Below, piece after piece: positions 6,632-12,002 of a DNA stretch of 12,002 bases. The notes beneath the pieces are model-generated. The model worked only from the letters and a program-made list of their open reading frames with translations. It ran no database searches and had not been told where the DNA came from. Position 1 is the first letter of the stretch, and every line of letters starts with the position of its first letter. Origin of the DNA: DASUFE01 sp036274675 (lineage in GTDB: Bacteria; Pseudomonadota; Gammaproteobacteria; HTCC5015); NCBI GenBank assembly GCA_036274675.1, contig DASUFE010000073.1, positions 1-12,002 of the forward strand, given 5' to 3'. Both the position numbers and the translations under genes were made by a program.

Positions 6632-9220
6632 ATGTCGATAACAGATCATAAACCGCTTGAAAAACTTCCTCTCGCCTGGGGCGTCGGGGCGCTGTGTTGT
6701 CTGCTGGGATTGCTGGAAATGGGCGCCTGGCCGGCCGGATACCCGGCAGGCATGCAATTCATCACGGCATTCAATTTCGTCTGCGCGGGGGCCGGCCTGA
6801 TTGCCTTATCGAGGCGGAAGCTATGGCCTGCCCGGGTCTGCGCCGCCTGGCTGGCTGCTACAGGCCTGCTGACCGTTCTCGAATATGTCTTCGGTATAAA
6901 CCTCGGCATCGATAACGTGACGATCCCCGGCGAACTGCAAATTCCGGCCGAACATCCCGGCCGGATGGATTTCAATAGCGCGTTCTGTTTTGCGCTGTCC
7001 GGTACCGTGCTGCTTTTCCTGGGTATGCGTCTGCATTACACGCGGAGAATGTTGCTGATCGGGTTGGCCTGCATGGCGCTGATGGTCGCCTCCTCGGTGC
7101 TGATCAGCCATCTTTCCGTTTTCATTCGCGCCGCGCGGCATCCATTTACGCAGATGACTTTACAGACTTCCGCCGGCTTCGTTGCGCTGGCATCGGGCAT
7201 GATCGGCATGATGCGCCTGCAGATCAAGGCCGCCGGCATCCGGGCTCCGGGCGCCTGGCCAGCGCTGGCCGCGTCCCTGATATTGACCCTGGGTACCTGG
7301 TACACGGTAACCGGTTATATGACCAAGGCGGCGCAGGCGCGCTTCGACGCCGCCGTACAGGAAATGGAGTCGACGATCGAACAGCGCATGCAGGCCTATG
7401 AACAGGTGCTGCAGGGCAGCAAAGGCTTGCTGGTCGCTTCAGAGCGGGTCTCACGCAAGGAATGGCATCAATATATAACTTCCTTGCAACTGCAGGAACG
7501 CAATCCCGGCATCCAGGCCGTCGGCTTTGCCCCGCGAATCTCCGCGGATGCCGCGGCTTCGCATGTGCAGAGCGCGCACGCCGAAGGTTTCGCCGGTTAC
7601 CATCTCTGGCCCGGGGAGTCCACGCATGCTGAATATTTCCCGGTTTTTTATATCGAACCATTCGACTGGCTCAACCGTCGCTACTTTGGGTATGACATGT
7701 ACTCCGAACCGGTGCGTCGCGCCGCCATGGAGCGCGCCCGCGACACCGGAGAGCCGGCGCTCACCGCCAAGCTGAGCCTGATGCAGGAAACCCGCGGCGA
7801 CGTCCAGTCGGGTTTCGTCATGTACCTCCCCGTCTATAAAAACAGCGCCGATGCGGCGGATTCCCCGGAAACCAATTCTCCGGAACAGCGGCGTCTGAAG
7901 CTCACCGGTTTCGTCTTCAGCCCGTTCCGCGCGAACGATCTGTTCGACAGCATCCAAATCATCCATCAGTTCAACATCAATTTCAAAGTCTTCGACGAAC
8001 AGGAGGCCGTCACCGCGGCGCTGCTGTACAACGCGGGCAGAAACCAGCCGAAAAACCATCAGGAGTACCTGCCCGAGTTTGAAACAAACCGGCAACTTGT
8101 CGTGGGCGGGCGCAAATGGCGGTTGAACTTCAGCAGCCGGCCGGCATTCGACTCCGGTGTCACCGCCTACCAGCCGGCATTGATCCTGCTCGGCGGGACG
8201 CTGGTTGCGTTCCTGATGTTCGCCATTTTCTACGCGATGGGAAGCTCGCGCAGCCGGGCCATCATGCTCGCGCATGAAATGACGCTCAAGCTTCGCGACA
8301 GCGAGACGCGCTATCGCAACCTCGTGCACAACAGCCTGGGGCTTATCTGCAGCCATGACGAAAGCGGCAGGCTGATTTACGTCAATCCGGCGGGCGCGAA
8401 TATCCTGGGCTACACCGAGACGGAATTGCTCGGTAAAAACATGCGCGAACTGATGCCCGACGACGTGAAAAGCAAATTCGACGAGTATCTCGTCAGGGTC
8501 AAGGAGAAAAAACGCGACACCGGCGTAATGGTGGTGCTGACGCGGGAAGGCCAGCGCCTGGTCTGGCGCTACGACAATACCTACTACAAGACCGATGACG
8601 GCACCGGCTACGTGCTGGGACACGCCCAGGATGTAACCGAGATGTACCACGTGCAGGGCGAACTGAAAAAAGCCAATGCGCTGATGCTGGAGATGGCGAC
8701 TCACGATCCGCTGACCGGGCTTTGCAACCGGGCGCTGCTGCAAGAGCACATGGACAAATGCATCGATTATGCGTCGCGCTACAAGCAGTTCATGGCCGTG
8801 CTGTTCCTGGACCTCGACGGTTTCAAACAGGTTAACGATACGCTCGGCCACTCGGTGGGCGACGGGCTGCTGAAGGGCGTGGCGCAGGGCCTGACCGCGA
8901 TCTGCCGCAAGAGTGATATCATCGCGCGCTTCGGCGGCGACGAATTCGTGATGCTGCTGGTCAACATAACCGCGCCGGCGGACGCCGCCATTGTCGCCCG
9001 TAAAATATGCGACCACATCAAAAACGACATGGTGATCGGAAACCGCACCATCACCGTATCGGCCAGCATCGGCATCGCCTGCTATCCGGCCGACGGCACA
9101 ACCACCGAAAGCCTGCTGCAAAATGCGGATGCCGCCATGTACAGCGCCAAACAGTCCGGCAAAAATGTCTACCGGTTTTACCACCCCTCGGAATCTCCGC
9201 CGGACCCGCCCAGCGCATAA
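6632..9220 (+). CDS. Membrane CHASE-PAS-GGDEF diguanylate cyclase
   Basis: The 862-residue inner-membrane sensor is predicted to make c-di-GMP from two GTP. The N-terminus has about six to seven hydrophobic helices (residues 14-230) forming an unnamed integral-membrane sensor region. An extracytoplasmic CHASE domain (about 240-470) includes NPGIQAVGFAPRI, YFGYDMYSEPVRRAAM and SGFVMYLPVY. A further helix at about 513-535 leads to a PAS domain (about 557-680; IYVNPAGANILGYTETELLG) and then GGDEF (about 690-855). The active-site motif GGDEF is intact at 768-772. An inhibitory I-site RKSD (759-762) sits five residues before it, so product inhibition is expected. THDPLTGLCNRALL and LDLDGFKQVNDTLGH are standard signatures. 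No EAL domain follows, so synthesis alone is likely. The CHASE ligand is unknown. The ATG at 6632 lacks a strong Shine-Dalgarno; start confidence is moderate. Confidence 0.93.
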   Translation: MSITDHKPLEKLPLAWGVGALCCLLGLLEMGAWPAGYPAGMQFITAFNFVCAGAGLIALSRRKLWPARVCAAWLAATGLLTVLEYVFGINLGIDNVTIPGELQIPAEHPGRMDFNSAFCFALSGTVLLFLGMRLHYTRRMLLIGLACMALMVASSVLISHLSVFIRAARHPFTQMTLQTSAGFVALASGMIGMMRLQIKAAGIRAPGAWPALAASLILTLGTWYTVTGYMTKAAQARFDAAVQEMESTIEQRMQAYEQVLQGSKGLLVASERVSRKEWHQYITSLQLQERNPGIQAVGFAPRISADAAASHVQSAHAEGFAGYHLWPGESTHAEYFPVFYIEPFDWLNRRYFGYDMYSEPVRRAAMERARDTGEPALTAKLSLMQETRGDVQSGFVMYLPVYKNSADAADSPETNSPEQRRLKLTGFVFSPFRANDLFDSIQIIHQFNINFKVFDEQEAVTAALLYNAGRNQPKNHQEYLPEFETNRQLVVGGRKWRLNFSSRPAFDSGVTAYQPALILLGGTLVAFLMFAIFYAMGSSRSRAIMLAHEMTLKLRDSETRYRNLVHNSLGLICSHDESGRLIYVNPAGANILGYTETELLGKNMRELMPDDVKSKFDEYLVRVKEKKRDTGVMVVLTREGQRLVWRYDNTYYKTDDGTGYVLGHAQDVTEMYHVQGELKKANALMLEMATHDPLTGLCNRALLQEHMDKCIDYASRYKQFMAVLFLDLDGFKQVNDTLGHSVGDGLLKGVAQGLTAICRKSDIIARFGGDEFVMLLVNITAPADAAIVARKICDHIKNDMVIGNRTITVSASIGIACYPADGTTTESLLQNADAAMYSAKQSGKNVYRFYHPSESPPDPPSA

Positions 9221-9235
9221 CCGGCGGCCGCATAA

Positions 9236-9263
9236 TTGCCAATAGACAAAAGCCCACTATACT
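9236..9263 (+). promoter_or_regulatory. Putative sigma70 promoter, recurring family copy 2
   Basis: TTGCCA (9236-9241) and TATACT (9258-9263), again with a 16-bp spacer, lie between the GGDEF gene and the Sbal_3080-like lipoprotein gene. AAAAGCCCACTATACTTG (9249-9266) is nearly identical to the same position of copy 1. A CATAATT just upstream (9231-9237) is also shared with the other copies but displaced by several bases, as if the -35 part had been rearranged. The predicted leader is about 100 nt. Confidence 0.6.
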
Positions 9264-9368
9264 TGGCGGTGAGCTGTTACACTGGTTTCCGGCGGGCGGC
9301 CAATGAGGGAATTCAAAAAGAATGCCGCGTGTTTCGATCGGGCTAAACCTCTGCATTCAGGAGATACC

Positions 9369-9779
9369 ATGAAAAAAACAATCTTGGGCTTGTGTATGGT
9401 TATCGCGGCGACCGGTTGCGGCGTGAAAATGGACATCACCAAGGCGAACGGCATCAGCGGTACGGAAATCTGCATTGTCGACAATAAAAGTGTAAAGCAG
9501 GATTTCAGGGACGCCTATGAACGGCAGATCCAGCAAAGGGGCTACACCACAAAAATCGTGGAGGCCATCGATGCCTGTCCGACCGCCACAACCTATACCG
9601 CAACCTACGGCATGCACTGGGGCGTTTATCTCGCAACCTCGATTCTGAAAATATACAGTTCCGGCAAAGAGATCGGCGAGGCGCGTTACGAAGCGCCTTT
9701 CAGCAGCCCCCAAAAGCATGGCCGGGTCGAGGATAAAATAAAGGCGATGGTGGTCAAGTTGCTTCCCCGCGGCAAATGA
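9369..9779 (+). CDS. Sbal_3080-like small lipoprotein
   Basis: The 136-residue protein has a short lipoprotein signal peptide (MKKTILGLCMVIAATGC), lipobox ATGC and acylated Cys17. Gly18 follows, so export to the outer membrane by Lol is expected. The mature part has GTEICIVDNKSVKQDF, then YTTKIVEAIDACPTATTYTATY, then a hydrophobic WGVYLATSILKIYSSGKEIGEARYEA and a C-terminal KIKAMVVKLLP. This order fits my recollection of the Sbal_3080 family of proteobacterial lipoproteins, whose function is unknown. The start at 9369 is chosen because AGGAG (9359-9363) lies 5 nt upstream and the signal peptide begins there; the in-frame ATG at 9303 would add 22 residues and spoil the signal. The next gene starts 62 bp on and may be cotranscribed. 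Confidence 0.75.
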   Translation: MKKTILGLCMVIAATGCGVKMDITKANGISGTEICIVDNKSVKQDFRDAYERQIQQRGYTTKIVEAIDACPTATTYTATYGMHWGVYLATSILKIYSSGKEIGEARYEAPFSSPQKHGRVEDKIKAMVVKLLPRGK

Positions 9780-9841
9780 ATGGCATCCGCAAGGCCGGGG
9801 CAAGCGGGTAAATAAACGTCCAATCCACAAAAGATACGGTT

Positions 9842-10237
9842 ATGGATCAAGACGAACATGAAATCCGCCAGTTGATTTCACTGTGGATGCTTGCCACCAA
9901 TGCGGGCGATACTGAAACCGTGCTCAATCTCATGTCCGAGGACGTGATCTTCCTTGTCACCGGCCAGCCACCCATGATGGGCCGCGCCGCCTTCGCCGAA
10001 GCGTCCAAAGCCCAAGCCATTCAATCGTTCAAATTCGACGGCCACAGCGAAATCCAGGAAATAAAGGTGCTGGGCGACTGGGCCTATATGTGGACAAAGC
10101 TTAGCGTCAATGTAACCAGACCCGACGGCCAAACCATGACCCGTGCCGGGCATACGCTGTCCATACTCAGAAAAGAAAACGGCAAGTGGGTACTGGCGAG
10201 GGACGCCAATATGCTGGCGCCGGCGGCAAATAAATAG
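9842..10237 (+). CDS. NTF2-like SgcJ/EcaC-family protein (DUF4440/SnoaL-like)
   Basis: The 131-residue cytoplasmic protein has the cone-shaped NTF2 fold pattern. An N-terminal helix EHEIRQLISLWMLATNAGDTET leads into VLNLMSEDVIFLVTGQPPMMGRAAF, then strands around KFDGHSEIQEIKVLGDWAYMWTKLSV and HTLSILRKENGKWVLARDANML. The order 'W-A-N-GD', 'L-S-DV-F', 'G-WA' and 'GKW-L-RDAN' is typical of SgcJ/EcaC-type proteins, often annotated as oxidoreductases although many lack known activity. No signal peptide or cofactor motif is seen. The start has no good Shine-Dalgarno. The 62-bp gap to the lipoprotein gene and absence of an obvious promoter suggest read-through from upstream. The substrate is unknown. 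Confidence 0.8.
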   Translation: MDQDEHEIRQLISLWMLATNAGDTETVLNLMSEDVIFLVTGQPPMMGRAAFAEASKAQAIQSFKFDGHSEIQEIKVLGDWAYMWTKLSVNVTRPDGQTMTRAGHTLSILRKENGKWVLARDANMLAPAANK

Positions 10238-10388
10238 AAAGGTCCTCTTGAGGGTAAAGAGTTTCCTTCTGCATCGATCCGGCCAAGCGGCCGCCGCAAT
10301 GCGAACACGTAAAAAGGCCGCTAAACTTGAACCGGGCTGAATCCAATCGATTCCAGGGGCTTCAATCACATCATAACGGGAGACTGAA

Positions 10389-11096
10389 ATGGCGCAGGAA
10401 CAGCAAAGCGGATTCAAGGATCCGACGGTTTTAACACTCTGGACAAAATGGCTGCTGTACTTCCAGCTGGCCATAACCGTTATCGCCATAATCTCCGGTT
10501 CGGCTGAGTATCAGTTGCTTCAGGATTTCAAGGAGGGGACTTACACATCGCAAGAGCTTGCCACGGCGGATGCGGCGGCAAATGATGCGCGGCAAGGTTT
10601 CATAGGCATACTTCAATTCATTATTTATGTCATCTCGGGGGTGCTGATATTGAAATGGATCCACCGCGCCAATTACAACGCGCGTGAACTCGGCGCATCT
10701 GGAATGATGTTTACGCCCGGCTGGTCCGTCGGCTGGTATTTCATTCCCGTATTAAGCCTTTGGAAGCCGTATCAGGCCATGAAAGAAATCTGGCAGGCGA
10801 GTCACAGCCCGCAAAACTGGAATGCCCAGACCGTCGCGCCCATTCTTCAGTGGTGGTGGGCCTTCTGGATCATCAGCAACCTGTCGTCAAATGCGTCGTT
10901 TCGCCTGACGCTGAAAGCCGAAGGGATAGAGGGGGCTCTTGTGGCAAATGTTATTACCCAGCTTTCGGACGCAGCCACAATACCGTTGATCATTATCTTT
11001 TTGCCCATCGTCACCAGGCTATACAAAGCGCAAATGTCCAATGCACAAAGCCGTCTCATATCGTCTGATTCTTCCATGCCAATGCCGGGCCAATAG
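10389..11096 (+). CDS. DUF4328 multi-pass membrane protein
   Basis: The 235-residue integral membrane protein has about five hydrophobic segments: near 18-37, 70-90, 110-128 (TPGWSVGWYFIPVLSLWKPYQAM), 150-168 (QWWWAFWIISNLS) and 185-212. The third segment with Pro-Gly-Trp, then Tyr-Phe-Ile-Pro, then Lys-Pro-Tyr-Gln-Ala-Met is the hallmark of DUF4328 proteins, which have no established function. A Shine-Dalgarno GGGAG (10378-10382) lies 6 nt before the ATG. It sits 151 bp after the NTF2-like gene; no promoter or terminator is clear in that gap, so cotranscription is possible but unproven. The C-terminal tail is Ser/Met-rich and probably cytoplasmic. Confidence 0.8.
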   Translation: MAQEQQSGFKDPTVLTLWTKWLLYFQLAITVIAIISGSAEYQLLQDFKEGTYTSQELATADAAANDARQGFIGILQFIIYVISGVLILKWIHRANYNARELGASGMMFTPGWSVGWYFIPVLSLWKPYQAMKEIWQASHSPQNWNAQTVAPILQWWWAFWIISNLSSNASFRLTLKAEGIEGALVANVITQLSDAATIPLIIIFLPIVTRLYKAQMSNAQSRLISSDSSMPMPGQ

Positions 11097-11154
11097 AAAA
11101 TTTCGATCTGATCCAAATATTCAAAGCCCTCACTCGGGACCTACTCCCATTCCA

Positions 11155-11182
11155 TTGCGCATAATTAAAAGGGGCGTATACT
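11155..11182 (+). promoter_or_regulatory. Putative sigma70 promoter, recurring family copy 3
   Basis: TTGCGC (11155-11160) and TATACT (11177-11182) with a 16-bp spacer precede the coiled-coil gene. The -35 half is identical to copy 1 over 16 bases (ATTGCGCATAATTAAA), while the spacer's right half differs. Predicted transcription start near 11189 gives a leader of about 43 nt. Confidence 0.6.
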
Positions 11183-11231
11183 GCGTCTCGGGCATGGCCT
11201 ACCGGCCGACACAATAAATGGAGTTATTAAA

Positions 11232-12002
11232 ATGAAAAAAACCAAGGGCGATCCCTCATCCTCATCCTCACCCGCATCCGAAGAAAAATTTTCCGGCAAT
11301 CTGCTCGAGGCTTTAATCAAGCCGCAGATCATCATCGCGTTTATCACCGCCATCGCGGGCCCCTGGACCATCGCGGAAGTCAGCAACGATATTAAAGAAC
11401 GCGAGATCCAAAGCCAGATCGTCACGAAAATAATGGAGCTTTCAACCCAGGCCAGTTCGGAGGAAGACTTCCAGAAAAAAATAAACTTCCTCACCACCCT
11501 GGTCGGCGACAACGATTTCGGCCTCGAATTTCCCTCCATCCAGGAGCTGATCGAAAACGAACGCAGAATCGAACGTGAGGACCTGCGCAAGGAACTTGAC
11601 GACAAGGAAGAGGAATTGCTGAAACAGAAGGCCGAGTATCAGGCTCACATGGAAGAACTCGAGCGCAAAAAGGAAGAACTGGGAAAAGCCGCCGACAAAA
11701 AACTCGAAAAAGAAATCGCCGAACTCGAAAGCAAAGCCCAGGCCGCCAAGCAAAGCTACGAATCCGTCGAAGCCGACGTCAAAATCAAACAGGACCGAAT
11801 CAACGGCCTCAATGAACAGGTCGTAAACCTCATGCAGGAACGCGCCCAGGCCGAAGAAAGCATGAACAAGCTTTTGCAGGAAAAAGACACGGATATTGCA
11901 AATCTAAAACAAAAACTCGACGCCACTACTAAGGATCTCGAACTCGCCAGAGACCAACTTAAAAAACTCGAACTCGCCCAAAACAAACCGACCCAGGAAA
12001 AC
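11232..12002 (+). CDS. Membrane-anchored long coiled-coil protein, 3' end outside the window
   Basis: The frame is open from the ATG to the last base (257 codons, no stop), so the C-terminus is missing. A Ser-rich polar start (MKKTKGDPSSSSSPASEEK) precedes one hydrophobic segment at about 30-47 (PQIIIAFITAIAGPW), which is a likely membrane anchor. A linker (50-105) follows, and from about residue 105 to the end an uninterrupted Glu/Lys/Leu-rich stretch with heptad-like spacing predicts a long coiled coil (EDLRKELDDKEEELLKQKAE, and later KDLELARDQLKKLELAQNK). No enzymatic motif is visible. It is most likely a structural or scaffold protein, but many coiled-coil proteins look alike. A Shine-Dalgarno GGAG (11220-11223) lies 8 nt before the ATG, with a recurring-type promoter upstream. 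No relative is recognised. Confidence 0.8.
   Translation, partial: MKKTKGDPSSSSSPASEEKFSGNLLEALIKPQIIIAFITAIAGPWTIAEVSNDIKEREIQSQIVTKIMELSTQASSEEDFQKKINFLTTLVGDNDFGLEFPSIQELIENERRIEREDLRKELDDKEEELLKQKAEYQAHMEELERKKEELGKAADKKLEKEIAELESKAQAAKQSYESVEADVKIKQDRINGLNEQVVNLMQERAQAEESMNKLLQEKDTDIANLKQKLDATTKDLELARDQLKKLELAQNKPTQEN

Noticed and set aside
7451..9184. 577-codon minus-strand ORF opposite the GGDEF gene
   Set aside because: Overlaps conserved CHASE, PAS and GGDEF coding on the other strand and shows no domain of its own.
11442..11753. Phe-rich minus-strand ORF that looks membrane-like
   Set aside because: The Phe/Leu richness is the complement of Glu/Lys codons in the coiled-coil gene.

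Overview
The window looks like a chromosomal segment of a GC-rich proteobacterium, most likely a gammaproteobacterium. The evidence is the glmU-glmS gene pair, the gammaproteobacterial character of both enzymes, the Lol-type lipoproteins and an Sbal_3080-like lipoprotein. I cannot name a genus from the sequence. No transposase, integrase, phage gene, tRNA, rRNA or CRISPR array is visible.

Layout. (1) 144-3369: a housekeeping operon, glmU then glmS (+), 16 bp apart. GlmS makes glucosamine-6-phosphate from fructose-6-phosphate and glutamine. GlmU acetylates glucosamine-1-phosphate and uridylylates it to UDP-GlcNAc, the precursor of peptidoglycan and LPS. (2) 3370-4494: a lone, small, atypical protein kinase-like gene (+) with its own promoter and a Shine-Dalgarno sequence in a hairpin loop. 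Related GC-rich repeat units lie on both sides of it. (3) 4495-5451: a lipoprotein with a carboxypeptidase-regulatory-like domain on the minus strand, convergent with the kinase gene. (4) 5692-6204: a DUF3592-type membrane protein followed by a clear intrinsic terminator. (5) 6205-6631: a mostly non-coding gap with one doubtful 57-codon ORF. (6) 6632-9220: a large membrane-bound sensor with multi-helix N-terminus, CHASE, PAS and GGDEF domains, predicted to be a diguanylate cyclase. (7) 9369-11096: a small Sbal_3080-like lipoprotein, an NTF2-like SgcJ/EcaC-type protein and a five-helix DUF4328 protein. (8) 11232 to the end: a membrane-anchored long coiled-coil protein, cut off by the window edge.

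Apart from glmU-glmS, the genes are mostly single transcription units encoding envelope proteins or sensors of unknown role, and no shared pathway is evident. What links some of them is a recurring promoter. Three genes (DUF3592, Sbal_3080-like lipoprotein, coiled-coil protein) are preceded by nearly the same sigma70-like promoter, each with a TATACT -10, a 16-bp spacer and extended sequence similarity. This suggests a shared regulatory cassette or promoter-bearing repeat. I do not see a convincing new defence or biosynthetic system. The best leads are this promoter family and the repeat-flanked atypical kinase gene.
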